Positions 39,064 through 50,104 are shown, numbered from the stretch's first letter. The stretch is 64,000 nucleotides of DNA from Leishmania infantum JPCM5 (GCF_000002875.2 NC_009419.2:2004524-2068523); one strand, 5' to 3'. Numbers and translations are program-made. Notes: a model not told the origin generated them from the sequence alone.

Positions 39064-42045
39064 GCGAGAAGCCAGCAGGCGCCGTTGTGTCAGGCATGGG
39101 CAGAGGAAAAGCCCGCGCTCTTGCATACCGCGCCTCACCTCAGCAGTTCTCAGACTATGGTCCCCTTCTCTTCTTTCCCGCCACCTCACCCCTCTCACGA
39201 GTCTGTTTGCTACGAGGCCGTGAGAGAGAGGGGTTGAGTGGGCGACTTTGTGTGCCTGTCTATGTATACGTAAAGGTTGACGTTGTGCTTGTGCTGTTGA
39301 TGCTGATCGGGAGAGGGAGCGGAAGGCCTCACGGATGACTAGGTTTGCGCCTTTTTTCTTGCCCGCACAATTCTGAAGTGTAGGCCGCCTTCCGCTTCTT
39401 TGGCTTCTCTCATGGTGTTGGAGCCCCACCCCCTACCACCCACTTCTGTTTACGGATGAAGGATGAGTGGTTAAGTCAGATAAAAGGCGCGTAAGTCATG
39501 GCGCTGTGCTCTCTCTCCCTCTCTATCTTTTCTGTTTCGTTTCGTGCCCATCATTTTTTCTTCGCGCGGTCATGCCTGTCTCTAGCCGCCTGTTTTCGTC
39601 AATGCCACCCTTCCCTTCCACAGCCTGCCTCTTGTAAGTGTGCATGGGCAGTGTGGTGCGAGCAGCAGCGACGCAGAGGAAAAAAGGAGGAAGCAAATTC
39701 GTGTAAGAGTGACGGAGGGCAAGAAGAGCGTTGGCGGGTACGACAACGAGATGCTCCTAAAACTGCCGCCCCGCCCCTCCCCTCCCTCCTGCGGCTGATG
39801 AACACGTGAACAAGCCGAAAGAACACAAGAAAACAAAAAGGAAGTAAAAGAAAACAAAGAGAAAAATTATACAAAAGGAAGAAGGTTGTGAAAGGAGGTG
39901 AAGTGGCAGAGGATGATCGATCACCATGCCGGGCGAACGTTGGAAACAGCGTAACGTCCGTCGTGGATGTCGCGTGTGACGTGCACGGGCTTTCTTTTTG
40001 CCCACTTTGCCGTTCGGCCCTTCGCTCTTCCTCTCCTTCTTTTTTTTCGCTCAGTCGACATTTTCTTTTGTTTGTTTTTTTTCCGCCCTCTTTCTTTCAT
40101 GCGTGCGTGCGCCTTCCTTTCGTTTCTTCGGCCTGTTCTCTCCCTCTGTGTTCTCACTCTCCTTTCTGCGTTGTCCTCCGCCTTTGCGGTGCCCCTATCA
40201 TTGGTTCCATTTTTTACGTTCCTCCTAATCTTTTCTGATAAGCCCACTTAACGCACGAAAAAGAAAACGGTCACTTCACCAACTCCATAAACGGGCAAAC
40301 AGAAGCGAAGACGGCGCAGAGAAGCCCATTTCCTTTCGCTGCCAGAGAAACGGGGGGGGGGCGGTGACAGTCGCTCCTGCTCGAGGCGCGCACGGATCGC
40401 GAGCCAAACAGGTGTGCCTGCTTCTTGCATGCGATTGTGACTGCTGCTCTGGCAGGCAAGGGTTACTCGCGCGAGGTGCGTGGCCGAGGTGCTCGTGAGA
40501 GCTCCTCCCCCTGCTGTGTTTGTGCCGACGAGTGGGGCGACCTGCTGTGAAGCTGCGTGCGCTGCCTCCCCTGGCTCGCAATAGCGCACCTCTTTTCGCT
40601 CTCTCGCCGTCACGAGGGAGGTATCCATCTGACCTCCTCCTCCACCGACTCTTCTTCTTCACGGCTCTCGCGCACTTCGTGTCGGAGCCCTTTCACGCAC
40701 CCAAAAGACCCCCATCACGCGTTGTCTTTCCATCTCTGTAATTATCTTCCCCGTCGCGCTGCTTCTTTTCCACAGCCGTAGCGACGAGGGAAGGCAACCA
40801 GATCAAGGTTCACATACAAGCCTATAAGCAGGAGTGAGGCAGCTGCTGCACGTGTCTAGTCCCTCGTCGAGCAGTGATCGAACTTTTTTTTACAGCTTCC
40901 ACAGACTTACCCGCAATCCTCTCTCTCGGGCTCACTTGAAATCACAAAGCACAGCAGCCATACACACCTCATTTGGCGGCTGACTCGTGTCAGAGGCGTC
41001 CCATATCATTTTTTTTTGGGGGGGCGGGGAAGGGGGAGGGGTTCGCCCACAGAGAAAAAAAAACAGAGCAAGGCAACAAATTCAAAAAGTCATTTCGTGG
41101 TTGGCGGGCGTATCAGCGGTCAGACGGCGGAAGAACGCACATCTCAGGGAAAGAGCACATCGCCTACACACCGCAGACCCTCTTATCCGGTCGCGAATGA
41201 CAGAGAGGAAGGAGGACAGGAGATAAAAACTTGTGAGTGCCATAGAGACTTGTCTCCTCTCTTTTTTCTTTTTGGTGTGTGAGCGCTTCGTCATTGTTCT
41301 TTCTTCTGTGGTTTGTTGTCTCTCATTTCGATGCTGCTTTCGCCGAGCGTCCACATACGCCGCCCTCCTTTGCTTGTTTATCTCTCTCTCGCTTCTGCTC
41401 ATACACCATCGATTGCCTTTCCACCTTCACGTCACACAAGCGTGCTGTGTATTCGCACTGCACCCCGGCGCGAAGCCGTAAGTGAAGAGCTTAGCTAGTT
41501 GCGTGTTTCCTCACCCCCCTCCACACCACCACCTCCTTCTACGTTAAGAGTGCTTAGGCAAGAGGGCGGAGAGGTCCGAGCAGACGTGCGTGCCTCGTTC
41601 TTTTTGCCATCGATACGTCGTGCCCGTTTCATCTCTGCTCTGCTCCGTCTCGCGCCTTCTCGGCTCTCTTCTTGTCGAGCCATCGTCGTCGGCCGACATA
41701 CGCATACGCCTGCGGAGCGAGCGAAGGAGAGCGCGCGGCGGCGATTCACGTATATATATATATAGACATACATCGGAAACCAAAACTTGCTCAGGTGTGT
41801 CTTTTTATTGCTGTTGCTCTTCGTGTTTGGGCTCGGCTGCTTCGCTTTCCACGTTTGCGCTCATAGAAGGCCCGCGGCTCTTTTCCCTCGGTCTCGATTT
41901 TTCCTGTGTTCTCTGCTGTTTCCAGGGTGTCTCGGTTTTCGGTCGCTTTTATTTTTCGTTTGGTTTCGTTGTCTTTACTGGTGCTCGTGTCTCTCTCTGT
42001 GTCTGTGTTTAGTTCTTGTAGTGCTGCCTCGTGTGTGCCCCACTC
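39064..42045. other. Long spacer downstream of PABP1
   Basis: Nearly 3 kb without a supported gene. It is the longest unexplained stretch next to a highly expressed gene, and part is probably PABP1 3' UTR. It contains T- and A-rich runs, a G-run at 40351-40360, another near 41020-41040 and an (AT)n run at 41751-41764. The splice signal for the next gene is the tract at 41970-42010 with AG at 42011-42012. Confidence 0.45.
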
Positions 42046-43635
42046 ATGACCTCCAACCCGTACATCGCACAGCACTATGGGAGCAGTATGGAGGTGGTGT
42101 CGAACGGGCATGAGGACGAGGTAGACGCTGCGGTGGGATTTCGGCGCTTCCCGAATGCGCCGCACATGACACACACCGTCTTCCGTCCCTCGAAGAACTT
42201 GACCGCCACCTCTGCCACGGCTGCGTCTTCATCGGCCTTGGGCGTCCACAATACCTACAAAACATCGACGCCGGATGCCCTTGCAAACTTGCGCGTGCAC
42301 AAGTGTCTCCTGGTCGATGAATTTCCCTCACGTCCGCATACGCCACAAGGCGCCAAGTCCGCCGCGTCACTACCACCGTTACTGCCGGCGGATCGTCTCT
42401 CGGTCGGGTCCAGCGACGGCCTTCCTGAAAGAGGAACGGAGGTGTTTCGAGAGTGGGTGAAGGCGCCCACGAACTCCTCCACATCCTCGTCTAACGGCGC
42501 TGACGGCGGCGAAACAGACGCGGCTGCAACCAACGGCAATGCGCACGGCTCCCTCGAACTCGTCAGCGCGTCAGAGCTGGCGGCTTCGCGAGGCACAGAG
42601 GGCGGGCAGAGCTGCGCCTCTGCGTTGGTGCCACCTGGGACTAACGTCCCGGCAAAGACAGCGCTTGCGTCGTCTGATCACTGCCCGTCGGTATCCGTCT
42701 CGCCGGAATCGCTACGTCTCGTACGGCCAAAAAGCTCAACGGCCTCTTTCACCCCTTTGCAGGCACCGGAAGCGTCCAGTGAGCCCACGGTCGACGGAGC
42801 TCTGCACCACTTACGCGACGTACTGGTGCAGGCGCAGCGCGTGCTGGATAAATCACGGATAACCGGGGATGCCCGTGCGCTTCCCGCGCCGCCGGCGATG
42901 CCACCCAAGCCTGCGGAGTCAGCACAGCACCAGCAGCAGACGGCAGTCCTTCCGTCCACAACGTCCACTGGTTCGTCCTCTGGCGAGGATGTGATGCCGG
43001 AGGACTCACTAGATTGCGTATCGCCCCTCGCCAGCACGAGCGCAGCACTCTATGCTATATCGCAAGCAGAGCGGGGAGTGGGTGTGCCTGCCGCGGCTTC
43101 GCCACCGTTCGCCGCCGGTAAGGTGGCCGATAACGTCGCGGTGCCCGACGAAACCCGCTTCATGGTGTTGTGCTCCGTCACTCACCCGTCAGCAATCATG
43201 CAGCGGCGTCTCCGTCGCCGTGGCCCAGTAACCAGAGCGTCTATGGAAGGACTGGCCTCGCCTCCGGCTCATTCGCTGTTTGGCACGTGCACAGAGACAG
43301 GGGCTATACGCACGTCTTCATGCCGCATCGCCGAGGTGCCGAGCACATCCGCCGCCGTAAGTGCATCCACCGTTGCGCAGCCGGCAACAGCGGCCGGCCA
43401 ACTTCAGCGCTCGTTGTCGCCGAACGAAGGTGGCAGTGAGCATCCCAGCTTGCGCGCACCCATGCAGCGAAGTCCAGCTGACGACTCCGTGAGCCGTCAC
43501 TTACACGAGGATCCGTCGCTCATTCCGGGACTCGCCGAGTTTCTGCGGGCTGGAAACCCCAATGGCTTTTCATCCCTCAGCGCAGCTACCCACGCGGCGC
43601 CGCCTGCGCTGGGGAAGGCGGCGCCGCGTGGGTAG
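42046..43635 (+). CDS. Ser/Ala/Pro-rich low-complexity protein, apparently truncated by a palindrome
   Basis: Product of 529 aa as it stands; family not recognised. It is Ser-, Ala-, Pro- and Thr-rich throughout and probably disordered. More ordered islands include 5-40 and a helix at about 258-280 (LHHLRDVLVQAQRVLDK). The frame is closed by TAG at 43633-43635, inside the downstream arm of a perfect inverted repeat (43617-43661). The same frame reopens beyond 43647 and continues to 44034 with the same composition, so the original product was probably about 660 aa. The gene is therefore either a truncated allele or a reading affected by sequence error. The first ATG after the acceptor at 42011-42012 is used; the frame upstream to 42031 has no ATG. 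Confidence 0.7.
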   Translation: MTSNPYIAQHYGSSMEVVSNGHEDEVDAAVGFRRFPNAPHMTHTVFRPSKNLTATSATAASSSALGVHNTYKTSTPDALANLRVHKCLLVDEFPSRPHTPQGAKSAASLPPLLPADRLSVGSSDGLPERGTEVFREWVKAPTNSSTSSSNGADGGETDAAATNGNAHGSLELVSASELAASRGTEGGQSCASALVPPGTNVPAKTALASSDHCPSVSVSPESLRLVRPKSSTASFTPLQAPEASSEPTVDGALHHLRDVLVQAQRVLDKSRITGDARALPAPPAMPPKPAESAQHQQQTAVLPSTTSTGSSSGEDVMPEDSLDCVSPLASTSAALYAISQAERGVGVPAAASPPFAAGKVADNVAVPDETRFMVLCSVTHPSAIMQRRLRRRGPVTRASMEGLASPPAHSLFGTCTETGAIRTSSCRIAEVPSTSAAVSASTVAQPATAAGQLQRSLSPNEGGSEHPSLRAPMQRSPADDSVSRHLHEDPSLIPGLAEFLRAGNPNGFSSLSAATHAAPPALGKAAPRG

Positions 43636-43661
43636 CTGCGCTGAGGGATGAAAAGCCATTG
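43560..43661. repeat. Perfect 45-bp inverted repeat with 12-bp spacer
   Basis: Bases 43560-43604 are the exact reverse complement of 43617-43661, with TGCGCTGGGGAA between them. The left arm is in-frame coding sequence of the gene at 42046. The right arm brings TAG and TGA codons into the same frame. The arms are GC-rich near the loop and would form a very stable hairpin in RNA or single-stranded DNA. Confidence 0.97.
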
Positions 43662-44034
43662 CGCCGCCGCCGCTCACGTTCCTGCTGTTTTGCTCGGTCA
43701 TTCACCATCGTTGTTGCAACGCCGTGGCTCTAGTGGCACCGCACGGTCTCAAGCGGACCGTGCGGTGACCCCGTCGTTGCATCTGCCATACGCGCACACA
43801 GAGGGGAGCGCGACAGTAGCGGAGGTCTCGCCACGCCGCGGATCTACCCGTGCCCGCCGTATAGACTCGACGCCTAGTTACGCGCAGCCGACACTGAGCT
43901 GGCTTTCCAAGGGGTCTGAGGCTTCCGCTGACCAGTTCCCAGTGAGCCGCATAACCTCGCCGCAGACGAGCCCCGTGAAGGATCCGGTGACAGCATCGCG
44001 TGACGCCGCACCAAGTGAACCGGCGCTACTGTAG
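43648..44034 (+). pseudogene. Probable 3' end of the gene at 42046, cut off by the inverted repeat
   Basis: This frame is in phase with the upstream gene and shares its Ser/Ala/Arg-rich, disordered character (for example SPSLLQRRGSSGTARSQADR, then APSEPALL and a stop). It is unlikely to be a separate gene: no polypyrimidine tract or acceptor lies between, and its first ATG falls inside the right arm of the palindrome. Removing about 39 bases, a multiple of three, would rejoin it to the upstream frame. I see it as the original C-terminal 125 or so residues. Confidence 0.6.
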
Positions 44035-46117
44035 AGAGTACTTCTTAGGTTTCTTTATCTCCCTCGTGGTCACCGTGTAGTCTGCACACCTGTCTCTTTC
44101 CCATGCGTCATCACCGACGGGTGACCGCGATCACTGCATTCCCGCATTCGCACCAACGACAACAATGACGCTCTTACAATTCCTACTTGCGCTTCGGACC
44201 CTGATGACGGCGGCACAAACCTCACGGTGCTTGGTATCACAGGGCCCCGTACACCCCCACTCTGTGTGTGTGTGGGAGGAGGCCACGCGGCACCTCACCT
44301 CTGTCCCCTGCCAATGTCAGAACCCTACTTCTTCTGGTGCGGACAGGGTCAAGCACCGACGACGTAGCGGTGGTCGGGGCGATGTACCACTGCTGGCGTC
44401 GGCGACGCGGTCGTGGATAGCGTTGTACTGGGGCGGCCTGCAACCGTGCACACGTCTGCGCCATCCATATGATTGGGCAGCGTGCCAGAGCGACTCGGGC
44501 GCATGTCTCACCCGGCCCTCGCGCACTGCCTGCTGGTGCGGGGGGCGGGGGCTGAGCCATGCCCCGAGGAGGGATGCACGAGGGCTGGCGGCCGGCATGA
44601 TGGGGGAGCGGCTGTGAGGCGAGACCTGCGAGGCAAAGAGAGGGGGAGAGAGGTTGGTAGGGCACGAGGCAGGGGGGCCGTGCTCTCAGATGGCTGAGTG
44701 GGCGCACTGCTGCAGCGCGTGTGTCCACGACTGCTTCGCACCGCGCTGGTGGGACCTGTGCGCCTGCGGGGCTCGAGTGGCGTTTGATCTCCTGTGCTGT
44801 AGCGGAGAAGGGGCACGTGGAAAAGAAAAAGTTTGCCATTGGAAGGGTGGGAGCTTTTTTTCTTGGGAAGATGGCCATGACCACGATGCGGCAGTGTTTG
44901 TTTCTGCTTTGCGACAGAGTTTAACTTCTTCGTCTCGCCCATCTCTCCGTCTCGGGCGATGGGTGGGTGAGAGGGAGAGCTGATGTGTGCCTGTCTCAAA
45001 AGACGCACGGGGCTGCAGAGAGTGCCGCATTTTGTTCTTTCTTCTTCCTGGCGACGACGCGTAGCGGGCCTGCTCGTATGTCGTGTTGCTCCTGGTGTTG
45101 TGTATGCGTGCGCCATTGTGCACCGAGGAGACTTTTGAGATGGTGCATCCGCAGGAGAGGGAAATCCGCGTGTGTTCGTGGCATCGCACGGGATGAGGGC
45201 CGCTGTGCAAGAGTCTCGTTTGCAAATTAGCCCCGTCGCCGCGTACTCGGCACCGTGTATGCTACCGAGGATCGACGAGAGAAAGGGTCGAGGAAGCGGA
45301 AAGGATACTCTACGGAAGCGTGGAAGTGCAGATTTCAAAGCAAACCGAAGACTCTATATGACTTTGAGGATTCTGTGAGGCACAATAGCCGTTGTCTTTT
45401 CGCCCTTGTGTCTGCTTCATATACAGCGAGCATGACCTGTGGATCGTCCGCGCCTAGCGCCGCTATCCCTCTTTTTGAGAAGACTGTATGCGGGCGCACA
45501 CACGCGCGCATTGCGGTCTGGTCGCCTCGCGTGAGACGAGGGGAGGGAGCAGTGGCCGCGTTTGTTTTTTTCGACCCCTCTCTTTTCTATTCGAAATCCG
45601 GTGGGGGGCTACTGATGCACCTCGCCCTGCATGCGGTGCACCTTCTCTCTCTCCCCCTTACTTTCCTTCCAGTCGCTCTCACCTTTGGAGCGCGAGCAGA
45701 GGTGGCTCGTGTCTTCTGCTTTTCTTTTTCTGTCGTAGACGACGCGACAAGAGCTGGGAACGTACGCGCGCTCTCTCCCGTTCTGGGTAACGAAAGACAG
45801 GTGTACTCGCAAAACACACGGAGAGTGTGTGCGGGGGGGGGGCGGGGGCTACACTAAATGAGTGGACACGCCCACAAACTTGAGGCACACTGCACAAGGA
45901 AACTACGTAGTCACCTCTCCGCCACCTCCGCATAAAAAGGGTAACACACGCAATCTCGGCCAAGGAACAGCCAAGCGCCACACACTCCCCCGGCCGTATT
46001 TAATGGTAAGGGATAAGCAAGAGTTGGTGTCGCCGGCCCCGTCAGCTAAGCCATCCCCCCCCGGCCCCCTCCCTCTCGCAACACATTAGGCCAGCTTGTC
46101 AGATTAAGAGCAGAGCC
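44035..46117. other. Spacer carrying repeat copy 2
   Basis: Apart from the repeat at 44204-44817, no gene is supported. A G-run lies at 45833-45842. The stretch 44818-46050 has mixed composition and several chance frames. The likely splice acceptor for the next gene is AG at 46088-46089 after a pyrimidine tract at 46057-46079. Confidence 0.45.
44204..44817 (+). mobile_element. SIDER-like dispersed repeat, copy 2
   Basis: About 614 bases. It begins ATGACGGCGGCACAAACC and ends AGAAGGGGCACG, followed by an A-rich stretch (about 44820-44830). It differs from copy 3 at only five or six places that I could count: the start, a two-base difference in the TG run, and single-base changes. It lies about 170 bases after the end of the broken gene at 42046-44034, so it is probably within that transcript's 3' UTR. 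Confidence 0.75.
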
Positions 46118-47659
46118 ATGCTGCTCAGCGATGCGGAGGCCAAGATCACGGCGGTGCTGAAGTCACTTCTCGACACCCCCCGCACTACCTATGAGGTGGA
46201 GAACCTCTATCAGTTGAACTGCGAGCGCATCGCCGCCGTCCGCGCAGCACTGGCTGACATGAGTGGCGACTACGTTGAGCAACTGCGCGAGAGGTGCGGC
46301 GAGGCAGAAAAGCAGGCACAGGCGAAGCGCGCCGCCGGCGTGGCCAACACGGCCGCCGCTGACAACGCCTTCTCTCTCGACTTTGCTCTGGACGAGGCGG
46401 AGGGGCAGAACGAGGCGGAAATCGAGTCGGCGATGGCCGCGGCAGCACACGGCAGCAGGCGACCAAAGAAGTCAACTGGAAAGGAAAAGTCCAAGAAGAA
46501 CGACGGGGAGGAGAGAGGCAAGAAGAAGAAACGGACTTTAGATGATGAGCCGCCCGTGGCGCCACTCCCTGCCGGCGGAAGCAGCTGCGAAGACAACGCT
46601 GCTGACAAGGCTACATCGTCTCCGTCGACGAGGTGGGTGGTGCTGTCCCGCGATGACGACCTCATCAGTAGCGAAGTTCTGCCGGCGCTGTCGACGAGTG
46701 GCCGAGGAAAGTGCGAAGCGGTGCCAAACACTCCTCTGGCGCGAGTCTTTTTCACTGAGGAAGTGGTCCGGGAGGGCGCGTCATGCCAGTGCGCGGTGGA
46801 GCTCTACCGGTGCGTGGTGATCGCCATGACGTATGGCGAGCCGCAGCTGAGCTGGGCGGAGTGCGAGAAGATGATGCAAGCTCAAGCAGCGGCGGCATCA
46901 AAAGCAGGCACCATCGAGGACGAGTGTTTCTACTCCCGCTCTGCGAAGTGCGCCGGTGCCAGATCGCCAAAGACGTCTTCGGATGGAGACGGTGAGGGCA
47001 CCGAAGACGCCAGCGCGTCGTTCATCGAGGACATGACCCTATCAGAGCAGCTGATCGCCCAGTACGATCATGCACAGCAGGCGGAGGAGGAGGAGGACGC
47101 GGACACATTGACTCTTCCGCGCGACGTCTCAGAGCGCTTCCAGCAGCGTCTCCGTGGCTTCACAGACGAAGTGTGGGTCGTTCTTCTCTGCCACGGCGGG
47201 TATTTTGCCGGCGGTGTATTCGCGAGAGGCACCTGCATCACTCACAAGGCGTTTCAGCGCTATGTAGTCCGCAAGAAGCAAGGCGGCAAGCAGTCCTCGA
47301 ACGCGAAGGAAGCGGGGAGCTACAACAGCGTCGGATCGCAAATCCGCGCCGCACAGGAGGTAAAGTGGCGCGTCGATGTGCGCGACATTCTGCTGGACTG
47401 GATGCCCTACATCCAGGCCGCTTCTTTCATTCTCTACGCCGCCCCAGGCCCTCAAAACAGAGCTGTTCTAACCGACTTTTCCCTCCTTCCCGCGGTGGCG
47501 TCGGTCGGGGGTAGAAAAGGCGTCTCGCCCATTCAGCTGAAGGACCCGCGAGTGAGCCGAGTGCCATTCACGACACACCGGCCCACCTTTGAGGAGGTGC
47601 TGCGCATCTATGGAGTATGCTCGCGCTGCAGCTTACTCTACGTGAGACAAGATGCGTAA
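46118..47659 (+). CDS. Vms1/ANKZF1-type tRNA hydrolase of ribosome quality control
   Basis: Product of 513 aa. The VLRF1 domain is clear in the C-terminal half (about 345-505): VWVVLLCHGGYFAGGVFARG, KAFQRYVVRKKQGGKQS, the GSQ loop with the catalytic-type Gln408 (G406-S407-Q408), LLDWMPYIQAASFILYAAP and RVPFTTHRPTFEEVLRIY. In yeast and animals this enzyme frees stalled nascent chains from peptidyl-tRNA on 60S ribosomes. Here the protein ends soon after the VLRF1 domain, so the ankyrin repeats and C-terminal VCP-binding (VIM) motif of Vms1 are absent. The N-terminal part (about 1-60 helical; 95-180 Lys/Glu-rich and disordered) shows no zinc finger. First ATG after the acceptor at 46088-46089. 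Confidence 0.87.
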   Translation: MLLSDAEAKITAVLKSLLDTPRTTYEVENLYQLNCERIAAVRAALADMSGDYVEQLRERCGEAEKQAQAKRAAGVANTAAADNAFSLDFALDEAEGQNEAEIESAMAAAAHGSRRPKKSTGKEKSKKNDGEERGKKKKRTLDDEPPVAPLPAGGSSCEDNAADKATSSPSTRWVVLSRDDDLISSEVLPALSTSGRGKCEAVPNTPLARVFFTEEVVREGASCQCAVELYRCVVIAMTYGEPQLSWAECEKMMQAQAAAASKAGTIEDECFYSRSAKCAGARSPKTSSDGDGEGTEDASASFIEDMTLSEQLIAQYDHAQQAEEEEDADTLTLPRDVSERFQQRLRGFTDEVWVVLLCHGGYFAGGVFARGTCITHKAFQRYVVRKKQGGKQSSNAKEAGSYNSVGSQIRAAQEVKWRVDVRDILLDWMPYIQAASFILYAAPGPQNRAVLTDFSLLPAVASVGGRKGVSPIQLKDPRVSRVPFTTHRPTFEEVLRIYGVCSRCSLLYVRQDA

Positions 47660-49597
47660 AAAAGAAACAGAAGCTAATCGTCGAGCTCACTGGATGAAGT
47701 GCACAAAAGCTGCCAGGACCCACAAACAGCGTGCGAATCTGATGGGCAGTGAGGTGAGCACTGAAGAATGCCGACGAAGCGGCATGCATGGTACTTATGT
47801 TTGCGTTTGTGTGCGTGTTGGTGCAACATACCCCCTTCCCCCGCCTTAATCGACTTCAGCGTGGTTGTATTGCGCACGCAGCCCCTTGGGGCAAGTTCAC
47901 TCGAAAAAAGAAATCAGAGGCACGCACCTAGGGACCAATATATATATATATATGTATTGACAGTCATCGGCACTTTATGTCTGTCTGCGTGTGTTCGTAT
48001 GTGTGTACTTGAGACGTTTCATCTGTAATGCCTCCAAAAGTGCTTCACTCTCCTCAGCGAGGTTGCACAGCACGCCATCCCACCTGTGCATCCACTCGGA
48101 TACATCACCCGTTTTTTCCTTCGTGGTTTCCCTAGCTCCATCCATCCCCCTCTGTTCTTCCGTGGCAACCGTTGTTTTTCTCTCATCGTCGTTCTTTCTG
48201 TCATGCAGAGGTTAGACGTCGCGCTTTCTGCATTCTCGCTGCCTCATCGCTGCCCCATATCCCCCCCCTCTGCCTCTACGCCACGCCCCTTCACCGTCAC
48301 ACGTTGCTAAAGAGACGTTCAGAGACCCTCGAAGGACGACCGCTCCAGCGTTGCCCTTTTCCACTTGTCGCTGCCTTCCGGCAATCCAACTCGTTCTTCT
48401 TCAGATCTCGGTTGCTCCGTCTTGCGATAATTCATCTTAAGCAGCAGCCGCTTTTCTTTTTTTGTTGTTTGTTTTGCTACTCGCCTCCGCGCCTTCAAGT
48501 CCCAAAACGTGACAACAGCACCCGCTCTGTTTTTCGTTCTACTTTGACGGCTTCTTTTCCTTGTTGTGCTGTTGCGCGCACGCGTGTTCTTGTGCACGCT
48601 TACCCGACACTCCTCCCTCTACCGCGCATCCGCACACAAGTGTGCTGCGCGTTTAAAGTGGGCGCATCGGCTGCGCAAGCGCAAAGGAGATAGACGCAGG
48701 CACACAAACGCGCTCTGCCGAAAGCGCAGCGAGGGAGCAAAGCAGAAGACTACCGACTGCCGTCTTTGTGCGTGTCTTTTCAGTGCGTTTGCCTGTGCGC
48801 GCCGTCGCCCGGAGCTCACTTGCCTTTTAATCGAGTTTCGCAGGTGTTTGAGTAACACTATTATTCTGTCTCACCCCTTCCACTTCTTGTATTGTCGTTG
48901 TCATTGTCTCCAGTGTTAGCTTGTCGTCTTCGCTCACTCGTTCACGCAGAGACACTCCAGCGCTTGCCTGTCGCTGCTGCTGCTGCTGTAACCCTTCTCT
49001 CTCTTTCCTCTAAGTCATGGCAATTCGTTGGGTGCTTCGTTTTTGTATTGAGTGATTCGAGGCGGACATTTGTTGCCGAGCGTGTTTTGGCGGTCCTCTA
49101 TTGTGGTTCCTTTTTTTGCTTGTGGATCGCTTGCTGCTCTCTTCTGGACTCTGTTGAGACAAACTGTGAGTGCTGGTCCTCTCTGCTGTCGCTCTCACTG
49201 TCGCTGTCGTGAACCCCGCATTTCCGTTTGAATTCGTTCGTGTGCTCTTTCTGATAGGTTGCTGCATTGTGACTGTTCGTGTCGCTGTATAAGTCGATTT
49301 GTCGCCTGTCATTCTTTGCGCTGGTGTCTGTCCGGGCGTCTTTCCCCGCCTCCTCTCTCTCTCGCCACCTGTGTGGGCCCTCTCTCTCGCTGAATTGATT
49401 GATTGGATTATATCTTCTTTATTTTGCGCATCTCTATTCCTTTCTCGACATCAGCTACCCTCGCACTCCCTCCTACCCCTTCTTGTCGTACTCGTCGTCG
49501 CTTGTTCTGCACCCCCCCCCTTGCGTCTCTCGCTCGCTCGCTCAGTCATCATCATAACAGCTTGACTTGCTCGGTGACCTCACCACCACCTAAAAAA
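47660..49597. other. Spacer with AT microsatellite
   Basis: No gene in about 1.9 kb. An (AT)n run lies at 47939-47953. From about 48030 the + strand is strongly pyrimidine-rich. AG at 49543-49544 or 49559-49560 is the likely acceptor for the next gene. Confidence 0.45.
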
Positions 49598-50104
49598 ATG
49601 AGCGATCATTCCTCTGACGACGAAGATGTTGTGGTGTTGCAGGTATGTGCAAATCGGCACTGCCAGGGCATCGATGATCTAGAGTTCGACGAGGAGACAA
49701 ACCAGAGCTACTGCGGCCGGTGTCGTGCGCTCTACGCCCGCACGGAGACGGAGGGGTTTCGCGTTCTTCTGTCGAACGACGACCTCGGCCTAGTGAAGCT
49801 TATTTTTGACCAGTTCGATGAGAACAGCCGCGGCTTCTGGACTTACAAAGAATGGAACGCGTTTCAGGAGGTGACAGAGCGCGGCTCAGACGACCCGATA
49901 GAGTCTTCGTCTGCCTTGAAGGAGTTCTTCAAGGAGGAGTACGACATCGATATTAGCGCCCACGGCAAAGACGGAGCGGTAGTCCTTTTGGTGGATCTGG
50001 AAAACATGTATGGGGGCTATCTGTACAACAATGTAGACGCACTTGTGGAGGACAGCGAGGCCATGGAGTATCAGGGGCTTCTGCACACGGGCGTGCTGGA
50101 GTAG
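49598..50104 (+). CDS. Small protein with zinc-ribbon and EF-hand-like parts
   Basis: Product of 168 aa; no named family recognised. An acidic start (SDHSSDDEDVV) leads to a likely zinc ribbon, with C17 and C22 and then a CGRC pair at about residues 40-43. A single EF-hand-like helix-loop-helix follows (about 72-88; loop DENSRGFWTYKE with Asp1, Asn3, Gly6 and Glu12). The C-terminal part is helical and acidic. Similar EF-hand proteins in flagellates act in calcium signalling or the axoneme, but that is inference. The start at 49598 is preceded by a run of seven A's and an acceptor region at 49543-49560. Confidence 0.8.
   Translation: MSDHSSDDEDVVVLQVCANRHCQGIDDLEFDEETNQSYCGRCRALYARTETEGFRVLLSNDDLGLVKLIFDQFDENSRGFWTYKEWNAFQEVTERGSDDPIESSSALKEFFKEEYDIDISAHGKDGAVVLLVDLENMYGGYLYNNVDALVEDSEAMEYQGLLHTGVLE

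Noticed and set aside
42046..44034. A programmed frameshift or stop read-through joining the two halves of the low-complexity gene
   Set aside because: The two halves are already in the same frame, and several stops (TAG, TGA) lie in the palindrome arm; read-through of more than one stop is unlikely, so an inserted arm explains it better.
44237..45338. Long minus-strand frames in and after repeat copy 2 (215 and 276 codons)
   Set aside because: The shared part exists because the repeat copies are nearly identical; related frames recur in each copy and break at the repeat edges. Antisense and unlike any protein I recognise.
47939..47953. AT-repeat tracts (also 28964-28979 and 41751-41764) as possible replication or regulatory sites
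   Set aside because: Simple microsatellites, common in Leishmania spacers; nothing else supports a special function.
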